A stretch of 59,620 nucleotides of DNA. Origin: Hofstenia miamia. Lineage: Eukaryota; Xenacoelomorpha; Acoela; Hofsteniidae. The translations under genes were made by a program, and so were the position numbers. A model generated the notes under the pieces. That model did not search any database. It saw nothing but the letters and a program-made list of their open reading frames with translations, and had not been told where the DNA came from. This document shows, piece by piece, positions 22,671 to 34,860 of this stretch (position 1 is its first letter; each line of letters begins with the position of its first letter). The stretch covers positions 5,697 to 65,316 of the forward strand of contig CABFPE010000147.1 in assembly GCA_900660155.1 (NCBI GenBank). The letters run 5' to 3'.

Positions 22671-25600
22671 ATACCCTACATTGATAGGAAACATAATACT
22701 AATCTACTGGAAACTATTGCATCATACATTCAATAATTGCTTCAGTTGAAAAAATTGTGAAGAGCTTTCACATACCATAATTGAAATGTTTAGTTAATTG
22801 CAGGGCTTTCTAATCAAGTTTGAGTTACTTGGTCTAAGTTCAGGTTTTGAGTTTGAATTCAAGTATTTTTTAATGAATATTCTGAGTTCAATGGAGGTTT
22901 TACTAATTTTTAGTTCCTAGAATAAAGTAAAATTTATTTTACAATAAATCTTAACTTTGGTTGCTAAAGTATAAATAAATAAAATATTTCAATTTTTACA
23001 GTATTTTCAAGGGAGTTTTTGATTAAATTTGAGTTAGAAAATTTAGAATTATCAAAAAATATATTGTATTTCACTTTAAAAAAACTCAAAAATTAGAAAA
23101 AACTCAATCAAACTTTGGAATTTTCTTCAAGAAAACAATTAAACTTGAACTCAAAACATAAGAAATTGAACTTGAAGCAAGTAACTCAAACTAAACTAAA
23201 AAACCCTGGCTGCCACCATTTAATTGCTTTGTTTACCAGCTTTACAAAATGTGAATCTTTGCATGGCATTTAATTAATGGAATATCAACTAGGTACCTAG
23301 CTAATTTTTTCAAATTATTATACAATTTTTTATAATATATGTCATGCTAATGACAGAATACTAAATGTTCAATGGCTCAGATCAACTTAAGATGCACCAG
23401 TGTTCTCAACAGGCATTGGTCATTTGAACACTTTATAAAAGAATATTATTGTTAGTATTATTATTATTGTTATTATTAATATTGACCCTATGAAAATGCC
23501 TATTTGCTCAAAGCAAATCATTGTTGGTAAAAACTACCATTGCCAAGAAAATGGCATAAACTTCTGATTTTGAGCCCTTAAATTTTGGTTATTTAATTTA
23601 CTGTTTTGCATTAATATTTTTAGTTTTGAAACTCCTTAGTAATACATTTTTTATAGTCTGCTTTTTTAGTTGGTATTTCCACTATGAAGGATTTAAATTT
23701 TGGTATTTCCATTGCAACTGTATTTTTTCATCTCATTCCCAACTGAATAATGAAGGCTGCAAAGATTTTCTCTTTTTTTCAAATAGGACTATTATTAATA
23801 CATATTACTTCACCTGAAAATTTTTTGATATTTCATGTCATTACTGATGTTCATCATTTTTGAAATGTACCTTGTTTTTTCTAAAGCAATTAGAAACAGA
23901 TGTACAGGTCTATACACCTCTTCCACATGGGTAGGTATTTCTTATTCATTAGAAATATTTCTATGGGTAGGCAATGCTGACTTATTTTCCATTTAAGGAA
24001 TCATCTTGAATGAAAACAACAAAATGAATGACCCATTAACACAATTTTTTTAAGTACAAAGTTAGATAGAAATAAAGACACTTTTCAGGCTATAAGCAAT
24101 CTCAGTTTAATATTGTTGGCACTAAGTCTATTTCTTCAATTCTCAGAAATATCCTTTGACTTTGAGAATGCACTGTCAGATTCAGCTGGCAAGGGTAGCA
24201 TAAATAGAAAGATGGCTGAAATTTCATCATTGAAATTGTTTGAAAAAATCAAAGCACATGAATCTTCATCATTGAAAAATATTTGAAATTGTTCAAGCAC
24301 TTGCATTCAAGATTGAGCCAAAGCAATAGCTCCCTCTATTGGCTGCCTTCTTTACAAATTACATAAAGTGCTAATTAACATTTTTATAAGTCTTTGCAAA
24401 TTCTCTTTCACATTCAATAGAGTCTCTATTCATGATTTCTCTGTGGCCAAAATGCCACTCCCTTCAGTTTCCAAGAAATCAATATACCTAAATATCACAT
24501 TTTGTTGGAATCAGTAAATTGCTTGTTGGTGTTCAATGATCTCAAAAATGAAGCTGGAAGGTTCTAAAAAGTTTATTGTCAATTTTACCCTGTGACCCTG
24601 ATGTGATCTGAAGGGAGCAGGAGTGATGAGTAGAAATATTGAAGACACTGCAGTTAAACAGTCTTTTATTATGTCTGGAAACTTCAATATGTGTTGACTG
24701 AAGTAACTGAAGAAAAAGAATAGCACTGTTAACTTATTTTTTCTCCAACTCAGCTCACTAACATTTCAAATTATTAGTATTCTGCAACCATAATTATGCC
24801 AAAATAGTAATGTTGACCTTACAGGCTTCTTTCAAAAACCTGCAATTCAAAGTAAAAACTCTTATGTCAAATGCCTTTGAAAAGAAGATCACACCCTATG
24901 CTCACACACCAAATATACTCTAACAGAAGGACAGTTAAGCAACAACCAGCATTCTTTTTAAGGTAACAAAAATTGCTAATGATTAGCATAGATGTCTTAC
25001 ATTTTTTTGTAGTGCTGTTATATCTAAAGTCACTTAAGCAAAACTTAGCTATTTAAGAGTACAAAAGACAATGAATATAACCAGGCCATTGATATTGCTT
25101 CTACCATTTCTTGTAGAATTTATATCCAATCAAATCATATTTACCAAAATTTTGTATTATAGTGAGAAGTAAGATATTCAAATATTTGAATTTTTAAATT
25201 GACATTATCACTTAAATGCTTAACCTTCATGGGTAGATTATTCCATATTTCAATTGTAGAATTTACAAATGATTATTCTTAAATTTGACTTTTACTGTTG
25301 CAAGGCATGTGTATTTATGATATTACAGAGAAGAGAAGGAAATAGTAAATTACCACATGGTGTACATCTGTTACCTCATAATTTATTAAAGAAAAGCATC
25401 ACATGGAAAATGAAGTGTTAATTCTTAAATTATTTGAGTACTTAGTCGTACAGGCATTGCTTACTCACCAAAATTCAGAATTGAGTCTTTTGTTAATAAA
25501 CTGCCAATTACATTGAGTAGACTTCAGTAATTGTTAAATGACTTGTAACCAAAACATTGATAATCATTTCCTTCATATTTATATCAACCAACTTAGCTCA

Positions 25601-26978
25601 AATTGATACACATTAAATTCTCCTTGCAATTTTTAAGCATTAATATAATATGACTTATAAATTAAAGTATATTGGCAAATAGTGTTCACATGTTTACAGT
25701 TATTCCAGAAATAGTTATCATTGTATTGTAAGGCAATTTGAGCTAGCATCAGAAGTCCCAATGAAAAATTCTTGTTCTCAAGACTGAGCATTGGACAACA
25801 CATTTTGAAGTAGTCATTCAATTCAGGGAGATCATTTTCTAAACTTGTAATTGATGGTTCAAGTTATTTTCCACTTGCAAAGATGCAAGTGGCGACACTT
25901 CATTTTTTGCTTATTGAGCTTTCCAAATCATTACATGGTTGTAATTTGCTTTTTTTGGAACTAATTCACAAAGATTTTTGCTCTAGTTAAATATAAAACT
26001 TCTAACTCATTTTTTAGCACTAAATTAGTTCATTGTTTTGCTTTTCTAACATCTCTTGCATTGATAAATGATCATTTTTGTTATATTTTAAGACAAGCAT
26101 CTCAAATTTTCTGTTCAGTTTCATCTAAAATGCGACAAATATTTAATACTTGCATTTTGTGACTTTGTTAAGTTTTGTTGTAATATTTTTGGGCATAGGA
26201 TTTTTTAATTTTTGCAACAATTTAATTTTTTCTAATTTAAATACAAAATACTCCCATATCCAAAATAATCTTTGTCTTTATATTGTTAACATAATTTTGC
26301 ATATAACTAGTCATAAAAATATAGTAAAACGAAATATACAAAAATTTAGTTTTGACACCTTCTTGAGAGATTGCTGTTTGCACCAAGCCATCTGCTAGTC
26401 CAAACATTCATGTTCTAGGGCGCCTACAATAGTGTCTGTGATTAGCAAAACCAAAGAGATGCTTATACTAGGCTAGTGGAGCCCTGATGGAGGGGTACAT
26501 GCTAAATTGGGAGTCATAGGCTTGAAATCAAATATGAGTTATGGCATTGAGAAAACAGTGGGTTCCTCAAACATATTAGTCAGTACTTGAAACAGTAACA
26601 CTTACTTACTGTAAAAAATAAATGTTTTTTTTCAAAAAAATGTTGAGTTGAAATTAATTATGTTGACTTTCCAAAAGATTTGGTGCTAAGTATAGCATTT
26701 ACTTGTCCTGTTAAATTTTTCAAATTGATTTTGAATATGTAATTTTTAAAAGCAATAAACAAATATTTATTGATTGAGTTATTTGAGTGAATATTTTATA
26801 TTTCTTCTAAAATTAGTAACATTTTGAAATAAATTTTACTTACTACACTTGCAATTGTTGATGAATAACTTAAAGTAAACAAATACAAAACATATTGAAA
26901 GCATTTAAATATAAAATGAATAAAGAATGTGGTAAATTCAGAAGAAACATGCATAAAATATATATATATATATATATA
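22671..26978. other. CpG-poor non-coding stretch
   Basis: No gene is recognised; frames of 60-80 codons are in AT-rich, low-complexity context. It contains the MITE-like inverted repeat at 22,801-23,208 and a short (ATT)n run near 23,450-23,480. It ends in a (TA)n run that abuts the assembly gap. Confidence 0.5.
22801..23208. mobile_element. MITE-like element with CAGGG termini
   Basis: The left end reads CAGGGCTTTCTAATCAAGTT then TGAGTTACTTGG. The reverse complement of the right end reads CAGGGTTTTTTAGTTTAGTT then TGAGTTACTTGC. The roughly 408-bp unit is A/T-rich, has internal GAGTT/AACTC motifs and no coding capacity. CAGGG termini occur in hAT and some other DNA transposons. I could not find a clean target duplication, so the superfamily is open. 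Confidence 0.55.
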
Positions 26979-27978
26979 NNNNNNNNNNNNNNNNNNNNNN
27001 NNNNNNNNNNNNNNNNNNNNNNNNNNNNNNNNNNNNNNNNNNNNNNNNNNNNNNNNNNNNNNNNNNNNNNNNNNNNNNNNNNNNNNNNNNNNNNNNNNNN
27101 NNNNNNNNNNNNNNNNNNNNNNNNNNNNNNNNNNNNNNNNNNNNNNNNNNNNNNNNNNNNNNNNNNNNNNNNNNNNNNNNNNNNNNNNNNNNNNNNNNNN
27201 NNNNNNNNNNNNNNNNNNNNNNNNNNNNNNNNNNNNNNNNNNNNNNNNNNNNNNNNNNNNNNNNNNNNNNNNNNNNNNNNNNNNNNNNNNNNNNNNNNNN
27301 NNNNNNNNNNNNNNNNNNNNNNNNNNNNNNNNNNNNNNNNNNNNNNNNNNNNNNNNNNNNNNNNNNNNNNNNNNNNNNNNNNNNNNNNNNNNNNNNNNNN
27401 NNNNNNNNNNNNNNNNNNNNNNNNNNNNNNNNNNNNNNNNNNNNNNNNNNNNNNNNNNNNNNNNNNNNNNNNNNNNNNNNNNNNNNNNNNNNNNNNNNNN
27501 NNNNNNNNNNNNNNNNNNNNNNNNNNNNNNNNNNNNNNNNNNNNNNNNNNNNNNNNNNNNNNNNNNNNNNNNNNNNNNNNNNNNNNNNNNNNNNNNNNNN
27601 NNNNNNNNNNNNNNNNNNNNNNNNNNNNNNNNNNNNNNNNNNNNNNNNNNNNNNNNNNNNNNNNNNNNNNNNNNNNNNNNNNNNNNNNNNNNNNNNNNNN
27701 NNNNNNNNNNNNNNNNNNNNNNNNNNNNNNNNNNNNNNNNNNNNNNNNNNNNNNNNNNNNNNNNNNNNNNNNNNNNNNNNNNNNNNNNNNNNNNNNNNNN
27801 NNNNNNNNNNNNNNNNNNNNNNNNNNNNNNNNNNNNNNNNNNNNNNNNNNNNNNNNNNNNNNNNNNNNNNNNNNNNNNNNNNNNNNNNNNNNNNNNNNNN
27901 NNNNNNNNNNNNNNNNNNNNNNNNNNNNNNNNNNNNNNNNNNNNNNNNNNNNNNNNNNNNNNNNNNNNNNNNNNNNNN
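26957..27978. other. (TA)n run followed by a 1,000-N assembly gap
   Basis: A TA microsatellite at 26,957-26,978 leads directly into N from 26,979 to 27,978, exactly 1,000 bases. A round number means a placeholder for a gap of unknown size, that is, a scaffold join. Frames spanning the N are artefacts. Confidence 0.95.
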
Positions 27979-28860
27979 AGAAAGTGCTGCTTTGCTTAAT
28001 CGAAATAATGTTTGAGAAAGAAATGAATTGATTCCATTTTAACAGTTATAGTTTAGTCCTAATTTGGTTAAGATATTTGAGAACTTATTGAATTTTTGCG
28101 AATTTTTTGAAAAAGATCTTCTGCAAATTTTTCTAATTTTAACATTTTCCAACATATAAATTTAATATACATAATGATTTATAACGTACACTAAGCTATT
28201 GAGAGACTATTTGAGGGAGTCTACTCTCATGGGTAAAAGTATTTGCCTCTTAATTACTATGCATAGTGCTTTAAATGGTCATATTGCATGACATTGCTTT
28301 AGCCATGTTATATTTTGCAGAAACATGTAATTCTCTTATGTTGTTATTAATTTTTCAACACAGAAAGGTATACAGAATTTTTTATTTGATTACAATATGA
28401 CTATTATATTCTTTGTGCAATATAGATTAAGAATTCACATATAGAAACTTATACCAACATTGCATTTTAATAAATTATTAATAACGCATCTGTGCATGCA
28501 AATGTATTTTTATTTTAAACGAAGTGATTTTTGGAATTATTGTTTTTTGAGAGTTTAAATTCGCGAAATTTTATGAATTGTCAAATGCGAATTCGTGCTT
28601 TAAAACAGTGAGGAAAAAATCGTATGTCAGGTACCAATTAACACTAAAATTACAATCAATTATTATAATGGCAAGAGTGTGTTTTATAAATTTTAATATT
28701 CTGGAACCACGTTCAGAGCTAAGGAAATGCCTTGTTCAATAAGCAGTTGTATCAGTATACCAGACAAGCTCATACCTTGTCATGTGCAAAATTCTATATA
28801 TATATATATATATATAATGAAAGATTTACAAAATTAAGAGGGCAGAGGGCAGACTTGACA
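27979..28860. other. Non-coding stretch right of the gap
   Basis: AT-rich, with CpG frequency back to normal. A (TA)n run sits at 28,796-28,816. No gene is seen. Confidence 0.5.
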
Positions 28861-28861
28861 A

Positions 28862-29460
28862 TTACAAAAAGGAAACTGAAAAGATACAATATTCTGACAT
28901 TGAATTAAGGCAGACAATGAATAGTGCAGATTTGAATTTTTTGTGAGAGGACCAAAGGTCTAAATCAAAATTTGTTATGATAAAATTACCAAGAGGTAGG
29001 ATACGGTAGAAGAAATTATTAGACGAAGTTTTTTTGAGAATTCTGGGTACAAGAAATTTCACAGTTGAAGAAGAGCAAGCGTTTGATATTTCAGGGGAGA
29101 AAGATAGAAAGTCGTAGATATCAAAGTCATAGTATCCTAAAAGAAGTTTGTTAAGAAACAATAGATAAATATATTTAAGATTAATAGAGATAGGAAAGAG
29201 CTTAGCTTTTTTAAGAAGTGAAAGATATGGTTGATTTGAGCGAATAAGAATAACCCTAACTCTAAATAATACGATCTATCTTTGCTGCCAAAGAAGCATT
29301 TGCCTGCCAACATTGAGATCCATATAACAGAAAAGATAAACAGTAAGAATTAAAGATAATGAACTTATTGTGAGAAGATGTAGAAATTGGCACATTTGTT
29401 CTAAGGAAGAAACATTTAGTTAGGAATTTTTAAATTTTAGAAAGAATGTGTGGAATCTAG
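28862..29460 (-). pseudogene. LINE 3'-end fragment (reverse transcriptase C-terminal region)
   Basis: The 99-codon frame at 29,161-28,862 contains VKFLVPRILKKTSSNNFFYR followed by ILPLGNFI. This is the usual C-terminal block of CR1/Jockey-type LINE ORF2 proteins (R-x-x-SF-x-R...LWN-LP). Upstream on the same strand (about 29,330-29,270) CYMDLNVGRQ/YGSQCW-like residues match the LLYGSQ-W block. The rest of the element is absent. Confidence 0.5.
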
Positions 29461-30330
29461 GTTAATGATTTGGAAATAATGCTACCGAGATCTTTAACTT
29501 TAGAGTTTATAGGAATAATTAAATTTTCTATTATATATATATATATATATACATGTATAATAGTGTTGGATCGGGTCCGGTTAATCTGCAGAGCCAGTTA
29601 ATCAGGTTAAAATCCTGTTAAGAAATTCTATTTTGATTTTCAGAACTTATTGATTACAATGATTGCAGCATTACAAAACAATAGCAATTATGGCAAAGGG
29701 TGCGAGGATTTCTACTTGTTGTCATTCTAGTCCTTATCTACATTTTGCCATTCAAATTTGAAAATATAATAATAAAACATTATCAAATTTAAGAGAAAAT
29801 GATGAACCGACTCCAATATGATTGAATTCGCAGTATTGTTGCTAGACTATATTTCAATTAGATAAAATCATTCATAAAGTTCTAAATTTCATATTCTATT
29901 CCATTTCATTAAATTTTGATAGACTTTGCGTTCAATTTCCTAAGTGATTGCTTTTAGAAATATCATGTGTAAAATTCTGAAGACTATATATATATATATA
30001 ATACTATGACCATATTATTATGATAATTTTCTTTTTGTTATCACCAATGTTTTCTTACCTACAACACCTTCTATGCAACAATATTGTTTACATTCTACTT
30101 CAAAATAGATAGTTTTCTCAATTCCCGCAAAAATAGTTGATTTCATAGTTCTCTATGTGTTTCCACTCTAGTATACAATGGAAAAACGCCCAGACTTAAC
30201 TCCTAGAAAACGAGCAAAAATAGAATAGAATAAAATTTCTTAATAAGTACATTGGCATAACTAAACACCTCAACAAAAGCTGCTAATACTACATTAATGC
30301 GTCAATAATAAGATTCAAAAGCAATTTATT
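29461..30330. other. Non-coding stretch with two (TA)n runs
   Basis: (TA)n at 29,532-29,551 and 29,987-30,002. No gene, RNA or transposon termini are recognised. Confidence 0.45.
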
Positions 30331-31716
30331 GTTACAAGAAAAAAAATAACATGAAGTACAAAAACAATAAAACACAACAACACAAACATGGATACAGAAT
30401 TTACAGTTTACTCAGTTTATTGCTAATTATTTTAACTAATGATATTTTTTGAAAAACTGAAATCCTTTCCATGATGTAGAACCGATTTTAGAGATATGTT
30501 GCTTCCGGAGGTAGTCATTGATTTGACTATTAAATTTCCTGCGACTTTTGATTCGTTTTATTTCAATTGGTCTGTTATTCCATAGTTCAATTTTTGACTT
30601 TAAAATGAATTTTTAAGGAAATGTTTTTTAAAGTTCAGTTTTCTGAATTTAGAAGTTCTCGAATTATAAGTTGAATGCGCATATAATAGAAATTGTAGTT
30701 TACTGTAAGGTGAACGCTGATTTAAAATATATCACAAAATTATATTAATGAAAAGTATCTCATGAAATATGAAGCATCGTCATGATTAGAATATAAACTT
30801 TTGTCGCTTAGTCGAGTAATTATCATTATGAATATTTGCTACCCATTTAATTTGTGAGTCAATTGTATCTATTAATTAGTGATTCATGTCATTAAATAAA
30901 ACATTACAGTATTTTTAATGACTTAATACTATAGAGTTTGGAATTTACAAAATTGCCTACATGTGAAATGGGCTTAATTCCCATTGCCATTTTGTGTAAT
31001 ACTATGCGTATTTGACTCAAGTAGTTTAATTTATTATCGATTGTTACTCCAAAATATTTGAAGGATTCGACTTGAGTAATTTTTTACCCCGAAAAATTTA
31101 AAATGTGTGATTGGTTATCTTTGTGAAAAGGAGACATAACACAGAATTCTGTTTTAGAGGGATTTACAGTTAAATGGTGCATATTAAAATATTTAGCAGT
31201 TTGGAAAGATTGATTTCTAACTTACTAATTAATGTTTTTATTTGGTTATCATCTGTGTAAATACACGTGTCGTCAGCATACTGCACTATTCGACAATCAT
31301 TGCTTAAATTGCCATTTAAATCATTTACGTACAACGGGAAAAATAGAGGCCCTAAAATTGTACCTTGTGGGACAACTTTGTAAGTTTTACCCCATTTAGA
31401 AAATTTACCATTTACTTTAACTCTTTGAAAAAGATCACTTAAGTAGCACTTTACTAAATTTATACTATTAGAGTCGAAACCAATGTATTCTAACTTTTTA
31501 AGAAGAATATTGTGATCAATGGAATCAAATGCTTTGGACAAATCGATAGAAGCAATTGTGACAAAATTGTAATTATCAAATTGATTCGTTATGGAGATAA
31601 GTGTTTATTTGATCAAATATTAGTTTTTCTAAGATTTTTGCAAAAGGCGAGATAATTGAAATATTCCGGTAATTGCAACATTTTTGCGGGTTATCTCTTT
31701 TATATATGGGAGTAAC
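30330..31716 (-). pseudogene. LINE (CR1/Jockey-like) reverse transcriptase, 5'-truncated
   Basis: The 123-codon frame (31,541-31,170) holds RT motifs: SKAFDSIDHNILLKKL (catalytic Asp), VVPQGTILGPLFFPLYVNDL and IVQYADDTCIY (Y-A-D-D). To the left, in shifted frames, are the NPSKTEF-like, SFKYFGVTID-like and terminal LNF-KKHF-like blocks, down to an A-rich 3' end near 30,330. To the right (31,716-31,630) residues like KNVAITG and LLQKS fit the upstream RT block. The copy is interrupted at the N at 31,717, where mariner sequence begins. Confidence 0.7.
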
Positions 31717-31717
31717 N
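31717..31717. other. Single N at a LINE/mariner boundary
   Basis: Left of this base the minus strand reads as LINE reverse transcriptase; right of it, as a mariner transposase N-terminus. One N at the join suggests a scaffold or consensus join. Confidence 0.7.
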
Positions 31718-32161
31718 CGTGTTTTTCGTCTGAGGTGGCAGAGATGGGTCTTCCTGAACGATACGCGTCTGCCACAGAACCAGTAAGTTTAAATTTATTG
31801 ACGATGGATCTGACATTGCCCAGAAGGAATGCTAAATTCTTGACTGAGTCGCCTGCTTGCTTCGGCAGCATTTTCATTAGACAATTAGAAAAATTTCACA
31901 GCAGGTACTAGTTGCTCTCGAGTAAGTAGCACAGCCATTATAGCAAGGCAAGGAAAAGTGACAACAAAATTTCGTTCTTAACCGTATCAATTTTATAGCT
32001 GAAGAGAAAGTCTGACCGAACGCTGTTCGTATTGAAGAATCGATTGGAAGACACACACGCGTGCTTGCACCTAGAGAGCCTAAAACTTGCACGCGCAGGG
32101 TCGACTTCATATTCAACATTATCACTGTGCAAAGATCGGATATTACTTTTTACTCACCCTG
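31718..32161 (-). mobile_element. Tc1/mariner-type element, 5' part only
   Basis: The minus strand begins next to a TA (32,162-32,163) with CAGGGTGAGTAAAAAGTAAT, a typical mariner-type terminal repeat. About 270 bp inside, the frame reads VKNLAFLLGNVRSIVNKF and then TGSVADAYRSGRP, the paired-like helix-turn-helix and GRPR-type hook of Tc1/mariner transposases. The catalytic DDE domain and the other terminal repeat are missing because the sequence changes at the N. Confidence 0.65.
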
Positions 32162-32499
32162 TATATATATGTAAGAGGTTAGTTATTGCTAACATGAGCT
32201 TTGGAACTGATTACTTGAGCATCAACCCTGGTGATAATGTGGAATAATCAGAATTTTCATAAAAAATAGTTCTTTTCATGAACTTCAGTCACAGCAATAC
32301 ACTGTTAGTATTACAAGTGGTCAACATACAGGTGTATTAATCAATAGATGAGTATATATTTCACGATTTGAGAAATTGATTATAGGTACAAACACACCAG
32401 GCTGTGAAAGAGTATTTTCTGTTTAGCAGTTATTAATTTAAGTGTTAATTGGATTTGGTGTAGCATTAATCATCCGTTTAAACTATTTCGTATAATAAA

Positions 32500-34860
32500 T
32501 AAAAAATTGACAAAAAAATATTTCCTCTTTTTAAATAAGTTATTAATCATGGCCGGAATTGAAGCTACTCCTGGTCCTTTCAAACCAATCAAAGTAGGCC
32601 AATACATGCAAATCATTAATATAGTACAATCAATAAATTCGACTAAATATATTCATATTAAATTCCAAAACCTTTCTTCAAAAAATAATGAATACAAACA
32701 ATTCGTTCAAGAACTTCGCTCAAATTTTGTCCTTGGAGTATATGAAATATGGTTTACAAATAATCATGAAAATTCTCCTTGATCATTTGATAAAATCATA
32801 AATTTAAACTATTCAGAAAAGGTAGAAATCAAACTTTACATTACAACAAAACAAAAGGAGGAGGTGTAATGTTCCTAATTGATAAAAAATTAAAAACTAA
32901 ACTTCAGAAAAACATTTCAACCAATAACACATATGAATGTCTGGGTTGACATCCAAGACCCGTTTTATTATAATAGCAGACAGCTTCTGAATATATCATA
33001 TTGTCCAAACAAAGCTCATTCGAACAAATTCTTTGCACAAATCGAAAATGAAATCATTACAGCATTAGGTCATAACACAAATATAATGTTAATGGGCGAC
33101 TGGAATTTGAACTCTTTAAATATAGCTGAAAAATCTAAGCTACAAAATTTCCTTTCAACTGTAAACATCTTACTAATAAATCAATGCATTCCATCCAGAA
33201 TTTCTTCAAATAGCCAAACCTTGATTGATTATTTTATGGTTTCAGAAAATGAATCTTTACATAAATACATTTTTTCTGAATTTCCCTACTCTGACCATTG
33301 CCTTATAATAACTTATTCTAATAAGCAAAAAATTAACAACCCAACTAAATCTTGGATAAAAATAAGAGAAAAATCAGAAGAAAATGTCTTAGAACTTATA
33401 AATAATTTCAAAACCAAAAATTGGAGTAGAATTTACTCTTCGCAAACACCAAATGAAATGTTCAGCAACTTTAATAACATTTTTTTAATTTATTTAGATA
33501 TTTGTTGCCATGAAATAAAAATTTTTCTCTGAAACAATTTGATAATGTGTCTAAAAAAGTTTCTAAGCCATGGATTAATACACAATGCTTAGAGTTAATT
33601 GAACAAAAGAAATCTAAATAGAAGTAATACAAAAATTCTGCAACTGCAAACAATTATAATGCTTATAAAAATGCACGAAATTTGTCCAATATTTACACAC
33701 AAAAAGCCTACAACAAAGATTACCATTCTGAATATCAAAGAATGTCTTCTCAAAAAGGTAGGTGGGACTTTATAGTTTTTTAAATAGGAAACAAATAAAT
33801 ATGAAAAAATCGAAAAAATAAATTATAAAAGAAAGATAATCACTAATAAGGTCATGAGTAACATATTTAATGAAGTATTTTGCAACTTAGGCAATTTTGA
33901 TGGTGTAAATACTCCCTTTAAGATCAATCATGTTCAACCTGTAGCCCCAACTTTCTCTTTCAGATTCGTGACTAAGTTTGAAATTATCAAATCTATTCAA
34001 TCTTTAAAATACAAATCTAGTGGTCCCTCCATTATCCCAAATTGCTCTCTAAAAATTGCTCTAGATATAATAGCTGAGCCACTTTTATATATCATAAACG
34101 CGAGTATTAGAAATTCTACTCTTCCTAACAATTAAAATTGGCAAATATTGCTCCATTTAAAAAAGATGACCCAACAGAACTATAGACCGATTTCTGTTGC
34201 ATAGCCAATTAGTAAGATTTTTGAAAAACTTCTTGTCAATCAAATTACCGAACATTTATGTAAACATAATCTGTACTCTCAAAATCAATATGGTTTTCGT
34301 AAATATATTTCTACGAATGATGCTTTCTTAACAGCTACCGAAAATTGGAGAAATAGCATACATATTGATGAGTGTTCAGCAGTTGCATGGCTAGAATTTA
34401 ACCACTACATATTAATTAAAAAAATAAAAATTCTGGCAATCACAGACAAAAGTGGAGACCTCATAATCAGCTATCTCCATAATAATAGAACCTAAAAATT
34501 AAGCCTCTTCCATATAACACATCAATAAATATATGGAATAATTTACCTAAATCTGTAAAACAAATAAATTAAGTAATTAAGTAAGTTTCAAAAACGAAAT
34601 TAAAAATACTTCTGTAGTTATGCAAAGGAAAGTCTTGAATACAAATGGCTAGGTTTTAAATTTTATAATAGTGATTATTTAATAGACCGCATCTAACCAA
34701 AATTCGTCTTAGCCCAACCTAGTAATTGTAATTATTTTTGTAAATACTTTTTTTGTATTGTCTTTGTTCTTATATTTGTATTTGTTTTGACGCTATTTAG
34801 AGTTGTAAACAGTATTTTATATTGTAATAAGCAACTCTAAATATAGATATTTCATTTCAC
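32500..34860 (+). pseudogene. LINE with APE-type endonuclease, internally deleted
   Basis: The plus-strand frame opens with a leader ending GIEATPGP (32,552-32,580). It continues as an endonuclease/exonuclease/phosphatase fold: MLMGDWNLNSLN (G-D-x-N), LIDYFMVSENES (D-Y-x-x) and FPYSDHCLII (S-D-H), mostly within the 199-codon frame 32,933-33,532. After a linker with KPWINT-like residues, RT starts at 33,854 (IIKSIQSLKYKSSGPSIIPN, then RPISV and QYGFRK). The copy then jumps at about 34,400-34,480 to C-terminal residues (SINIWNNLPKSVK), so the RT palm is deleted. The tail is A/T-rich to about 34,860. Frameshifts at about 32,780 and 33,535 also disable it. Confidence 0.7.

Larger units (their letters stand above)
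15430..26978. other. CpG-depleted block of foreign-looking composition
   Basis: By eye I find only about a dozen CG dinucleotides in these 11.5 kb, with none between about 15,430 and 17,636 and none between about 22,375 and 25,445. The sequence just left (12-15.4 kb) and just right of the gap (28-31 kb) has roughly one CG per 50-100 bp. TG and CA are frequent, as expected from deamination of methylated CpG. The left edge falls inside the 3' part of a gypsy element; the right edge is the N gap. See findings for interpretation. Confidence 0.8.

Noticed and set aside
26895..28031. Long plus-strand frames of 350-380 codons
   Set aside because: They run across the 1,000-N gap; the N are translated as unknown residues, so the frames are artefacts.
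31877..32247. Overlapping frames of 64-82 codons on both strands
   Set aside because: They lie in the 5' part of the mariner-type element and its flank; only the helix-turn-helix frame to the left has a family match.
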